From positions 1-40,647 of the forward strand of contig QKEJ01000199.1 of NCBI GenBank assembly GCA_003252375.1: DNA of 40,647 nt, given 5' to 3'. Positions within the stretch are counted from its first letter, which is position 1; the number at the start of each line of letters is the position of its first letter. Origin of the DNA: Halodesulfovibrio sp. (GTDB lineage: Bacteria > Desulfobacterota > Desulfovibrionia > Desulfovibrionales > Desulfovibrionaceae). Shown in pieces: positions 1 to 7,464 of the stretch. The notes below the pieces were generated by a model. That model did not search any database, had not been told where the DNA came from, and was given only the letters and a program-made list of their open reading frames with translations. Position numbers and translations under genes: made by a program.

Positions 1-66
1 GGCCATCCTAGCCTTCAGGAAGCAACAGGAATCGCACGCCCCGACCTTCAAGCACAGGATCTCGCC

Positions 67-381
67 ATGGATTTTTCCACCCTCGCCCGACTGCGCCGTC
101 ATCTTTCCATCAAGCATCATATTCCCGGCCGCATCAGGCTTCGGTTCAGCAAGAGCGTCATGACCGATCCCACGGCCATGTCCATTGTCAAATCCCCGCC
201 GGAGAAACCGCGCGGGGTGGTGCGTGCCGATCTCAACCTTGTGGCGCAGTCCGTGACCATTGAATACGATGCCGCGCTTATTCCACCAGTCCTGCTTGAG
301 GAGCTCATTGCCTCGCCCGACGACGCGGCATCCGTCCGTGCGCTGGAAACCCTGCACGATCTTCTCTATTCCGGCGCATAG
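67..381 (+). CDS. Small HMA-like (heavy-metal-associated fold) protein
   Basis: A 104-residue soluble protein. Residues 18-28 carry the HHIPGRIRLRF motif, followed by a strand-like stretch (LVAQSVTIEYDAALI) and a C-terminal helix. This is the layout of degenerate HMA-type ferredoxin-like domains. The CxxC metal-binding pair of classical HMA domains is absent, so direct metal chelation by that route is unlikely. The same GRIR motif occurs at the N-termini of the P-type ATPase at 1420 and of the membrane protein at 3649, which ties the three together functionally. The family call rests on motif resemblance; the exact role (scaffold, partner of the ATPase) is inference. The start ATG at 67 is the first in frame, and the upstream context is cut off by the window edge. 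Confidence 0.72.
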   Translation: MDFSTLARLRRHLSIKHHIPGRIRLRFSKSVMTDPTAMSIVKSPPEKPRGVVRADLNLVAQSVTIEYDAALIPPVLLEELIASPDDAASVRALETLHDLLYSGA

Positions 382-503
382 CCGGGCGAACTGCCCGCTC
401 CGGGCCTTCCGTTTCTCCCTCCCTGGTTCAGCCGGTGACGTGACTACCAGCGTTCTTTGTGGCTGCCTGCCGCAGCAGGTGGCCCTTTCAGGTGTGTTTA
501 AAC

Positions 504-532
504 TTGACGCTGAGAATCATTTTCATTATCAA
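504..532 (+). promoter_or_regulatory. Predicted sigma70 promoter of the metal-ATPase cluster
   Basis: TTGACG (504-509, 5/6 to consensus), a 17-base spacer and TATCAA (527-532, 4/6). It lies about 130 bases upstream of the first membrane-protein gene at 665. The spacer and -10 element coincide with the Fur box, so iron-bound Fur would block polymerase directly. Inferred from sequence only. Confidence 0.5.
512..530 (+). promoter_or_regulatory. Fur box (iron-responsive operator)
   Basis: The 19 bases GAGAATCATTTTCATTATC match the classical 19-bp Fur consensus at 15 of 19 positions, with an intact right half (TCATTATC). The site sits between and over the -35/-10 elements predicted at 504-532. 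Such placement is typical of iron repression, so the genes from 665 onward should be induced when iron is low. Confidence 0.75.
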
Positions 533-664
533 CGGCGAGCGTGGAGTGGCCGCAACGCAGGAAATAATGTGGCTGCCACCGCATTATGTATACATTGTAT
601 ATTCGGACTCCGCCCCATGCCGAGGGCATGGGCGGCGACATCATGTGTTCACAAGGAGACACCA

Positions 665-871
665 ATGCAGAACTGGGCTGAAAAATTGTTGTTGGTAGCA
701 GCGGGTGCCGCCGTGGGCGCGCTTGGGTTTGTCGCATGGCAGAACAGGGACCGGCTGCATGATCTGCTGGACGAGGCGCTGGACAAGGGCCAGCAGCTCG
801 TGAAGGAACAGGTGCGTGATCTGGAAGGCTTTGTGGCCTCCGAGAAGAGCGCGGAACGGCAGGAGGGATAA
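665..871 (+). CDS. Small single-pass membrane protein of the metal-ATPase cluster
   Basis: A 68-residue protein. It has one N-terminal membrane helix (about residues 8-24, LLLVAAGAAVGALGFVA) and a charged amphipathic remainder rich in Asp, Glu, Lys and Gln (about residues 30-60). The start at 665 is chosen because AAGGAG lies 6 bases upstream, and longer in-frame extensions have no such site and run through the promoter. It is the first gene after the Fur-controlled promoter and ends one base before the next start, so the two are probably translationally coupled. I do not recognise a named family; a membrane-shaping or ATPase-accessory role is inference from context. Confidence 0.75.
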   Translation: MQNWAEKLLLVAAGAAVGALGFVAWQNRDRLHDLLDEALDKGQQLVKEQVRDLEGFVASEKSAERQEG

Positions 872-872
872 C

Positions 873-1289
873 ATGGCAGTCAACAGAATCGCCTATTTCC
901 TCGCCGGGGCCGTGCTGGGTGCTTCCGGTCTTGCGCTGGTGAAGTCCGGCAAGGGGCAGGCCCTGCTTTCCGGGATAGTGCAAGGCGGATACGGGGTATC
1001 CGAAGGCGTGCTCGCACGCATTGAAACCCTCAAGGAAGATATCGAGGATTACATGGCCGAGGCCCGGTTCAATCATGAACAGAAGGCCAAGGCGGAGTTT
1101 GCAGCGGAGCAGACGTCTGCACCTGCAGAAGAGAAGCCTGCTCCGGCGGCTCGGAAGGCCGCTTCCGGCAGCAAGACGGCTGCGAAGAAGGCTCCGGCCA
1201 AGGCGGGGGCATCCGCCACCAGGACCGCCAAACCCCGACCTGCAGCGAAGAAGACGGCCAGGGCCGCAGCCAAGAAGGCCGACGCATAG
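873..1289 (+). CDS. Small membrane protein (DUF6110-like) with Ala/Lys/Pro-rich histone-H1-like tail
   Basis: 138 residues in two parts. The N-terminal part (residues 1-70) has a membrane helix with a glycine-rich pattern (YFLAGAVLGASGLALV) followed by a KSGKGQAL stretch and an amphipathic helix. It resembles the small DUF6110-type proteins often next to metal P-type ATPases. The C-terminal part (about 75-138) is low complexity, with repeated PAAKK/KKA units like histone H1, and is strongly basic. AGGAGG precedes ATG 873 within the end of the upstream gene. The basic tail could bind phosphate, DNA or mineral surfaces; this is inference. The family assignment is from memory of sequence pattern. 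Confidence 0.72.
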   Translation: MAVNRIAYFLAGAVLGASGLALVKSGKGQALLSGIVQGGYGVSEGVLARIETLKEDIEDYMAEARFNHEQKAKAEFAAEQTSAPAEEKPAPAARKAASGSKTAAKKAPAKAGASATRTAKPRPAAKKTARAAAKKADA

Positions 1290-1419
1290 CGTCCGCCTGG
1301 TTTGGTGCAGGCCAGGTGCCGCTTAGCGATGGCGGAAATACTCTGTCATCCGGCACATCCTCGTCCCTGTGCCGCAGATGCGGCAGCAGGGCTGATCCCA
1401 TGAAACGACAGGATATTGC

Positions 1420-3558
1420 ATGAATATTGTTCGCAGCATTCCCGGTCGCATCCGGTTTGCGGCGGCTTCCGCCGATGTTATGCCTTTGCTTCAGGCGCGT
1501 CTGCACGAGGCTGTCCGGGACATGCAGGTTGAGATTGCCTTTGTCTTCAATCCGCGTACCGGGCGCGGCCTGCTGACGTTTGCGGCGGATGACGGGCTGA
1601 CCCGGATCATCCTGCTGGCTGTGGAGGACATGGCCGCAGGGCTTGCCCAGCCGGCGCTTGCTCCGTGCCGCCATGCCGATTCCGGCGACCTGCAGGCCTG
1701 CGCGCTGCCCGCTCTCGGCAGCAGCGTCGCCGATGTGCAGAAGCTGGAATCACCGTTTCTCATCATTGCCCGCAAGGTCGGGCGCTTCTATCTGACCCGG
1801 CTGCTCATGCCCCCCTGGCTGAGACCCTACTGGGCCGTTTTCAGCGTCATGCCCCTCCTGCTCGAGGGCGTGCGTTCGCTCCTGCGCGGGCAGGTGAATG
1901 TCAGCGTGCTGGATGCCGCAGCCATCGGTTCCTCGCTGGCCATGCGCGACTTCAACACGGCGGGAACCATCCATCTGCTGCTCGACATCAGCGAGACCCT
2001 GGAGGACTGGACGCGCGAGAAGTCGCGCGCCGATCTTGCCGCCCTGTACCGGGGCGACAGCAAGCCCGTGTGGGTCATGCGCGGCGAGGGCCCCGTGGCC
2101 ATCGATCCTGCCGAAGTGGTGACGGGCGACATGGTCATCGTGCGCAGCGGTTCCAGCATTCCCGTGGACGGGGTGGTGGCCGACGGCACGGCCATGGTGA
2201 ACCAGTCATCCATGACCGGCGAACCCCTGCCCGTGAAGAAGACGCTGGGCAGCGAGGTGTATGCCGGTACGGTGGTGGATGAAGGGAGCATCATCATCCT
2301 GTCCGAAGGGGTGGGGGATGAAACCCGTTTTGCCAAGATTGCCCGGATCATTTCGGAATCGGACGGGCTGAAGGCCGATATTCATGGTCAGGCCGTCCGC
2401 CTTGCCGACAAGATCGTGCCCTTCTCCTTCCTGCTGTCCGGATTGGTGTTCCTGGTGACCCGCAACTGGATGAAGGCGGCGTCCGTCCTTCTGGCGGACT
2501 ACTCCTGCGCCATCAAGCTGGCCACGCCGCTCACGGTCCGTTCGGCCATGCTGGAGGCGGCGCACCGGGGCGCCGTGATCAAGGGGGGCAGGCACATAGA
2601 ATCCCTCGCCAAGCTGGACGCCGTGGTGCTGGACAAGACCGGCACCCTGACGGAAGCGCGCCCGGTGGTCGTGGATATCTGCCCGGTGAACGGGTACAGC
2701 CGAGAATTCGTGCTGCGCAACGCCGCCTGCATGGAAGAGCACTTTCCGCATCCCGTGGCCGAGGCCATCGTGCGTATGGCAGAGGGAGAGGGGCTGCACC
2801 ATGAGGAAGACCATGCCGAGGTGGAGTACATCCTTGCCCACGGCATCTCCACCACGCTGAACGGTCAGCGCATGGTGCTCGGCAGCCGTCACTTCGTGCA
2901 CGAGGACGAGGGCATCGACGTTGACGGTGCCGCGACCTACATTCAGCGCTGCACTGATACGGGATTGTCCCTGCTCTATCTTGGCGTGGGCGGCAGGCTC
3001 GCCGGGGTCATCGCGCTGGAGGACCCGCTCCGGCCCAGCGCGCACCGGTTCATCCGACGGCTCGAGAATGCGGGCATAGAACGCATTGTCATGCTTACCG
3101 GAGACGGCAAGGGCACGGCGCAGGCCGTTGCCGAGGAACTGGAGATACACGAGTTCTATGCGCAGGCTCTTCCGGACGAGAAAACCGAGCTTATCGACAG
3201 GTTGCGCAGTGAAGGGCACGTGGTGGCCATGGTGGGAGACGGCATCAATGATTCCGCAGCCCTGACCCGTGCCGATGTGGGGGTCTCCATGAAGCACGGA
3301 GCTGATATCGCCCGTGAGGCCTGCGACGTGATGATTACCAGTGACAGGCTGGACAGCATGATGGATTCCATCACCATTTCGCGCAAGGCCATGCGGCGTA
3401 TCCGCCGCAACTTCATCTTCATCGTGGCGAGCAACACCTTCTTCATCGGTCTCGGCATGACGGGATTCATAACCCCGGCCATGCTGGCTCTGCTGCACAA
3501 CTCGGGGACGGTGCTCACCTGCGCGCACAGCATGCGACCGCTGCTGTCCGGGCGGTAG
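1420..3558 (+). CDS. Heavy-metal P1B-type ATPase, probable P1B-6 (FezB-like)
   Basis: 712 residues, a P-type ATPase of the heavy-metal class that would move a transition metal across a membrane. Visible motifs are the actuator TGEP (266-269), the phosphorylation site DKTGT with Asp405, the heavy-metal-class His-Pro pair (444-445) and the hinge GDGIND (606-611). The transmembrane metal site reads Ser362-Cys363-Ala364 instead of the usual CPC or SPC; as I recall, SCA marks the P1B-6 subgroup that includes FezB of ferrosomes. The N-terminus (about 1-90) is an HMA-like domain with GRIR and no CxxC. It follows the Fur-controlled small genes and is followed by a terminator. Iron as substrate is inference from the Fur box and subgroup. 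Confidence 0.9.
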   Translation: MNIVRSIPGRIRFAAASADVMPLLQARLHEAVRDMQVEIAFVFNPRTGRGLLTFAADDGLTRIILLAVEDMAAGLAQPALAPCRHADSGDLQACALPALGSSVADVQKLESPFLIIARKVGRFYLTRLLMPPWLRPYWAVFSVMPLLLEGVRSLLRGQVNVSVLDAAAIGSSLAMRDFNTAGTIHLLLDISETLEDWTREKSRADLAALYRGDSKPVWVMRGEGPVAIDPAEVVTGDMVIVRSGSSIPVDGVVADGTAMVNQSSMTGEPLPVKKTLGSEVYAGTVVDEGSIIILSEGVGDETRFAKIARIISESDGLKADIHGQAVRLADKIVPFSFLLSGLVFLVTRNWMKAASVLLADYSCAIKLATPLTVRSAMLEAAHRGAVIKGGRHIESLAKLDAVVLDKTGTLTEARPVVVDICPVNGYSREFVLRNAACMEEHFPHPVAEAIVRMAEGEGLHHEEDHAEVEYILAHGISTTLNGQRMVLGSRHFVHEDEGIDVDGAATYIQRCTDTGLSLLYLGVGGRLAGVIALEDPLRPSAHRFIRRLENAGIERIVMLTGDGKGTAQAVAEELEIHEFYAQALPDEKTELIDRLRSEGHVVAMVGDGINDSAALTRADVGVSMKHGADIAREACDVMITSDRLDSMMDSITISRKAMRRIRRNFIFIVASNTFFIGLGMTGFITPAMLALLHNSGTVLTCAHSMRPLLSGR

Positions 3559-3580
3559 CCTGTTCCATATGAACGATGAA

Positions 3581-3612
3581 AGGCGGAACCCCGTGCGGGT
3601 TCCGCCTTTTTT
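3581..3612 (+). terminator. Rho-independent terminator after the P-type ATPase
   Basis: A perfect 11-bp stem, AGGCGGAACCC (3581-3591) with GGGTTCCGCCT (3597-3607), 5-base loop, then a run of T to 3612. It ends the plus-strand cluster and faces the convergent gene at 3649. Confidence 0.9.
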
Positions 3613-3648
3613 GTGTGGGATGCGACGGCCGGTGAAGAAGACGGCAGA

Positions 3649-4077
3649 CTAGCTGGTGAGCGTGCGCCTGTTCTGATAGAGATGCGTGCCCAGAAGGGTG
3701 AGAAATGCGGTGCCGGCCACGGCGTGCCAGCGGTTCGACAGCGCCAGGGCGCCAATGGCGGTGCCCAGTGAAAGCCCCATGCCCAGCTTGACGTTGCGGC
3801 GGGCCTTGCGGCTGCCTATGGCCCGGTTGAAGGTCGTGAGCCCGGCGCGCACCTTGGTGACATCAATGTGCAGGGTGTCCGCAATGCGTGCAAGAATGTG
3901 CTCTGCGGAAATGCGTGCCTTGTCGAAAAGGACGAGCATGCTGCCGATACGCTTGTTGAACTGGACGTCCAGTACGCCCTTGGCGGCGAGCAGTTCATCC
4001 CTCAGGGCATAGCCCATCTCCCCGACCTTGAGTGCGCCGTTCCTGAAACGGATTCGTCCGTGTGCCATCGCCTGCAT
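3649..4077 (-). CDS. HMA-like domain membrane protein of the metal cluster
   Basis: 142 residues. An N-terminal HMA-like domain (about 1-75) begins with AHGRIRFRNG and includes a strand-like stretch GSMLVLFDKARIS. It lacks CxxC. It is followed by a basic linker (RKARR) and two probable membrane segments (about 98-112, GMGLSLGTAIGALAL, and 117-134, HAVAGTAFLTLLGTHLY). GGAGG sits 5 bases upstream of ATG 4077. The gene is convergent to the ATPase and shares its GRIR motif, so it likely belongs to the same system, perhaps as an organelle membrane component. That role is inference. A TTGACA -35 (4136-4131) and a weak Fur-like site (4147-4161) lie upstream. Confidence 0.78.
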   Translation of the reverse strand: MQAMAHGRIRFRNGALKVGEMGYALRDELLAAKGVLDVQFNKRIGSMLVLFDKARISAEHILARIADTLHIDVTKVRAGLTTFNRAIGSRKARRNVKLGMGLSLGTAIGALALSNRWHAVAGTAFLTLLGTHLYQNRRTLTS

Positions 4078-4146
4078 AGAGACCTCCAGAAAATTGGTAT
4101 GATCAACAGTAGGCCATGAATGGGATTTCGTGTCAACGCGTGCGGC

Positions 4147-4161
4147 TGATAATCAATCCCA
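4147..4161 (-). promoter_or_regulatory. Weak Fur-like 7-1-7 site upstream of the HMA-like membrane protein
   Basis: On the minus strand TGGGATTGATTATCA matches the 7-1-7 Fur pattern TGATAAT-N-ATTATCA at 11 of 14 positions, with an intact right half. It lies just upstream of a TTGACA -35 element, about 70 bases from the start codon. It would place this gene under the same iron control as the cluster at 504-3558. Confidence 0.35.
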
Positions 4162-4209
4162 GCGGCCTGTTCTGTAAGTTGTTCCCCTCGGTCCGTCGTT
4201 TCGGACAGG

Positions 4210-4632
4210 TTAGGCCGGGCTTTCGGAAGTGAAGAGGCCGCGCAGCCACTCCGGCACGGCTACGGGGCGGCCGGAGGCGTTTACGCAGGCATGTTGGGTC
4301 ATGCCCGTGGCGAGCAGTCTGTCCCTGTTTTCACTGTAAAGTTCATAGGCAAAGGTGAGGGAGGCGCGGCCCCATTCCGTGATTCTCACGCGGAGCTGCA
4401 CGAGATCATCGAATCGGGCGGGAGAACGGTAGCGGCACTGCGCCTCGCGGACCGGCAGCATGACGCCCCGTTCTTCCACGGTTGCGTAGCTCATGCCGCG
4501 CGCACGGATGAATTCGCTCCGGCCCCGCTCGAACAGGTGCAGGTATTCTGCGTAGTAGAGAACGCCCATGGTATCCGTCTCTCCATAGGAGATGCGGTGG
4601 GCAAGCCAGGTTTCCGGGGTGGGAAAGGTCAT
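4210..4632 (-). CDS. YbgC/FadM-type acyl-CoA thioesterase (4HBT hotdog fold)
   Basis: 140 residues, the usual length of single-hotdog 4HBT enzymes. The N-terminal motif ISYGETDTMGVLYYAEYLHLFE contains the family's catalytic Asp in a D-x-x-G-V-x-Y-Y arrangement. It hydrolyses acyl-CoA or acyl-ACP thioesters in the cytosol; the chain length cannot be read from sequence. The start at 4632 is fixed by the ATGA overlap with the upstream hydrolase stop; longer extensions would read through that gene in another frame. It is the last gene of the minus-strand series that begins with the permeases at 8753. Confidence 0.88.
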   Translation of the reverse strand: MTFPTPETWLAHRISYGETDTMGVLYYAEYLHLFERGRSEFIRARGMSYATVEERGVMLPVREAQCRYRSPARFDDLVQLRVRITEWGRASLTFAYELYSENRDRLLATGMTQHACVNASGRPVAVPEWLRGLFTSESPA

Positions 4633-5408
4633 CGTGAGGCTCCGTGGGGTGATGCCGGAGGCGTCGGCGTCTGGCCGAGGGCGTTCCGGAAAAAGGTGAG
4701 GATGTCCTGCCACGCCCGTGTCGCCACGGTGGGGCAGTACCAGGAATTGTGGGCGTCGTCCCTGACGAGCAGCTCGTTGCAGAAGCCGTGTCCCGCATCC
4801 GCATAGATGAGCGTGCGGGCATCCAGCCCGGCATCGCGCATTTCGGTGACGAAGGGCGCAAGATCCGAGAGCGGGACCACCGTGTCGTGGGCCCCGTGCA
4901 GCGCGAGGATGGGGCCGCAGGGCAGGGTGCCTGCCGATTCCGCTGTGAGCGGGTGGCTGGTGGAAAGATAGCCGTAGACGCTGCAGGTGGCGGCCACCGG
5001 TGCGCCGGAACGGGCAAGCTCGAGCACGGCTCCGCCGCCGAAGGAAAACCCGAGGCTGCACAGGGGCAGGCTGCGGGCGGTCGGGTGGCTGGCAAGGGCG
5101 TCAAAGGCTGCGCGGACCCGGCGGCGCATGCGCAGTCTGTCATCACGGTAGATATGCGAGACGGCGCTGGCCTCGGCCGGGGTTGCGGGGCGGATGTCCT
5201 GTCCGTACAGGTCGCAGGCGAAGACCACGAATCCCTCGGCGGCAAGGCGTTCGGCATGGCGGTGCATGTATTCGCCCGGTCCCATGAATTCGTGCACCAG
5301 CAGCACGGCGGCCTGTGGCGTTTGCGGGACAAGCAGCAGTCCCTCCAGCACGGTGCCGTCGTGCGTGTGGCGCAGCATGGCGGAGGTGTGGTGCATTGAT
5401 TCCGGCAT
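4629..5408 (-). CDS. Dienelactone hydrolase-like alpha/beta hydrolase
   Basis: 259 residues, alpha/beta-hydrolase fold of the dienelactone hydrolase family. The HEFMG oxyanion segment, the nucleophile elbow GFSFGG, the acid segment HGAHDTVVP and the catalytic His in DAGHGFCN are all present. Classical dienelactone hydrolases use Cys at the elbow. This one has Ser, so it is more likely a general carboxylesterase than a dienelactone hydrolase. ATG 5408 is one base after the stop of the acyl-ACP thioesterase gene, which suggests coupling; ATG 5396 is an alternative. It overlaps the next gene by 4 bases. The substrate is unknown, but flanking thioesterases hint at acyl-ester metabolism. Confidence 0.82.
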   Translation of the reverse strand: MPESMHHTSAMLRHTHDGTVLEGLLLVPQTPQAAVLLVHEFMGPGEYMHRHAERLAAEGFVVFACDLYGQDIRPATPAEASAVSHIYRDDRLRMRRRVRAAFDALASHPTARSLPLCSLGFSFGGGAVLELARSGAPVAATCSVYGYLSTSHPLTAESAGTLPCGPILALHGAHDTVVPLSDLAPFVTEMRDAGLDARTLIYADAGHGFCNELLVRDDAHNSWYCPTVATRAWQDILTFFRNALGQTPTPPASPHGASR

Positions 5409-5409
5409 G

Positions 5410-6180
5410 CTATGCAAGGGGTTCCGGGCGCTGCCGCCAGACCACACGGGCGCGGCACAGTTCCGTTCCGTCATCCAGCGAGACGGCGTGCAGGGATTCT
5501 CCCGCCTCCGTGTCGGAGCAGGATGAGGAGAGGGTTGCCCCGGCACCGCATTCCGCGCGGAAGGTGATGTCAAAGAGCGCAGGCTCGCGGGTGCTCAGGG
5601 TGGCCTCCGGGACGGCTTCCAGCACCCAGTCCGCATAGCGGGCATTGTTCACGTGGCCGTTCATGTCGAGGTCCGAACGGCGGGTGAGGAGGGGGGCGCT
5701 GTGCGCAATGTCGCGGAGCCTCGGCACGGCTCTGGTGGCGAATCCGTGGCAGGGTGGCTGGTTCGAGGGGTAGCCTTCGGTCACGAAGTCGGGGATGGGC
5801 ACCATGCGCCGGGATGCAAAGTCGATGACCATCCACGCGCTGGTCGCATGGGCAAGGGGGGCTCCCTGGGCGTCGAAGGCTTCGTAGCAGCGCTGGGCGA
5901 CGTTGCGTTCATGCACGGAAGGCCAGGTGCGGATGGTGATGGTTTCGCCCGCAAGGGGGTATCGGTGCACCTCCATGGCCAGTCGCGTCAGCACCCAGGC
6001 CATGCCCTGCTCCCACAGGCGTTCGCCGGGAAAGCCGAGGAGCCTGGCATTGTTGGAGGCGGCTTCCTGAAAGTAGTCCGCAAAGGCGGTGGGGGTGGTC
6101 GCGCCGTCCGCGCCTACTTCGTAGCAGCGGACCGGAATGGTTTCGCACCCGGCAAGGGGCGCGTTGGGGTTGCTGGTCAT
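5410..6180 (-). CDS. Acyl-ACP thioesterase (FatA/FatB-like, double hotdog)
   Basis: 256 residues, the length of bacterial acyl-ACP thioesterases (PF01643). The first hotdog (about 10-130) carries FADYFQEAASNNA and WVLTRLAMEVHRYP. The second contains DLDMNGHVNNARYADWVLEA, where the Asp, Asn and His of the catalytic region lie. It releases free fatty acids from acyl-ACP in the cytosol. It lies 33 bases downstream of a permease gene and one base upstream of the hydrolase, so it is probably in one transcript with them. Bacterial homologues often tune acyl-chain supply; the link with export permeases here is inference. Confidence 0.9.
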   Translation of the reverse strand: MTSNPNAPLAGCETIPVRCYEVGADGATTPTAFADYFQEAASNNARLLGFPGERLWEQGMAWVLTRLAMEVHRYPLAGETITIRTWPSVHERNVAQRCYEAFDAQGAPLAHATSAWMVIDFASRRMVPIPDFVTEGYPSNQPPCHGFATRAVPRLRDIAHSAPLLTRRSDLDMNGHVNNARYADWVLEAVPEATLSTREPALFDITFRAECGAGATLSSSCSDTEAGESLHAVSLDDGTELCRARVVWRQRPEPLA

Positions 6181-6213
6181 TCGGCATCCTTGTACATCGG
6201 GAGCAGTGTCCCG

Positions 6214-7464
6214 TTAGGTTTCGTGGCTGCGCAGCACGTCCAGCACCTCCACCCGGGAGGCCGTCCATGCGGGGTAGGCTCCGGCAATGATGCCGAAGAG
6301 CACGGAGGCGCCGCAGGCGGCGGTGATGAGCAGGGGGTCGTATACCGGAGGGAAGTTGCCGACGGCATAAACCACCGTGACGCACAGCAAGGCTCCGCAT
6401 ACACCAAGAACGCCCCCAGTGCCAGACATGAGTGCCGCCTCCAGGAGGAACTGCAGCACGATGGATCGCCGCCGTGCTCCCACGGCCCGGCGGATGCCTA
6501 TTTCCAGTCTGCGGGAGCGCACCAGCAGGATCATGATGGAAAGGATGCCGAGGCTGCCCACCATGAAGGAGATGCCGGAGCTCATCACGCCCAGTGTCCA
6601 GACCAGGTCGAGGGCCTGCGTCTGCAGCTGGGAGGCGTCGCGGGCCGTAAGGACGGCAAAGTCGTCGCCCTCGGCTTCTTCGAGGTGGTGCCGGGCTCTG
6701 AGCAGGGCGGTTGCGGCGGCCTTGGTCGCTTCCACCGACGCGCCGTCGCGCAGGGTCATGTAGACGCCGCTGATGAAATCCTGATTGCTCATGCGCCGCA
6801 TGTAGGTGCTGATGGGGACGAAGACCTGTTCATCCTGGTCGGTGCCGGAAAGGTCGCTCCCCTTTTCCTCCATCACCCCCACGACGGTGAGTCCTGTACG
6901 GGCAAAGAAGACCGTGTTCCCCAGTGCCTTGGCAGGGGTGCCGAAGAGCTTGGTGGCAATGGTCCGGCCCAGAACGCAGATCTTGGCGCGTTCGTCCACG
7001 TCTGCCCGCGTGATGAACCGACCCAGATCCGGGGCAATAGAGCGTACGGCGGGGTAGCGCTGGTTGGTGGCCACCAGCTGGGCGGAGGCCGTGGTGCGCT
7101 GGTAGCTTACGGAAAGGGTGGTGCTGATGTACGGGGCGCCGTCCGCAACCTGCGGCAGGGTGGCGACAAGGGCCCCGGCATCGTCGAGGGTGAAGGTCGT
7201 GGGGGCACTGCCGAAGCGTACGGCTCCGCTGCGGAAAAAGCGCACCTTGCCTGCCACGGCTGCAAACAGGTTGGGACCGAGCTTGGCGGTTTCCTGTTCC
7301 GCCTTCAGCACCATGGCCTGTGAAACATGCATCACTCCCGTCAGACTGAGGGCGCCCAGAAAGACCCCCAGCATGGCCAGCGCCGTGCGCAGCTTGTGCG
7401 TTCCCAGCGCCTGTACGGCGATCTTGAGCCCTCCCAGCAGGCCGGCGGCGGGGTTGGCAGCCAT
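6214..7464 (-). CDS. MacB/FtsX-type ABC transporter permease (second of pair)
   Basis: 416 residues. An N-terminal membrane helix (about 20-40, LRTALAMLGVFLGALSLTGV), a large periplasmic domain (about 45-285) and three C-terminal helices give the MacB_PCD plus FtsX topology. The RRLEIGIRRAVGA segment before a helix is typical of this family, where it contacts the ATPase. Start 7464 is chosen because it overlaps the upstream permease stop in TAATG; longer extensions run back into that gene. It has no ATPase domain of its own. The nearest matching ATPase and adaptor are at 12086-14073. Confidence 0.9.
   Translation of the reverse strand: MAANPAAGLLGGLKIAVQALGTHKLRTALAMLGVFLGALSLTGVMHVSQAMVLKAEQETAKLGPNLFAAVAGKVRFFRSGAVRFGSAPTTFTLDDAGALVATLPQVADGAPYISTTLSVSYQRTTASAQLVATNQRYPAVRSIAPDLGRFITRADVDERAKICVLGRTIATKLFGTPAKALGNTVFFARTGLTVVGVMEEKGSDLSGTDQDEQVFVPISTYMRRMSNQDFISGVYMTLRDGASVEATKAAATALLRARHHLEEAEGDDFAVLTARDASQLQTQALDLVWTLGVMSSGISFMVGSLGILSIMILLVRSRRLEIGIRRAVGARRRSIVLQFLLEAALMSGTGGVLGVCGALLCVTVVYAVGNFPPVYDPLLITAACGASVLFGIIAGAYPAWTASRVEVLDVLRSHET

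Noticed and set aside
586..595. Perfect palindrome ATGTATACAT upstream of the small membrane-protein gene
   Set aside because: It is short and AT-rich and has no second copy in the window, so it is not claimed as an operator.
5653..7323. A 556-codon open frame on the plus strand
   Set aside because: It is opposite the acyl-ACP thioesterase and permease genes, which carry intact motifs.
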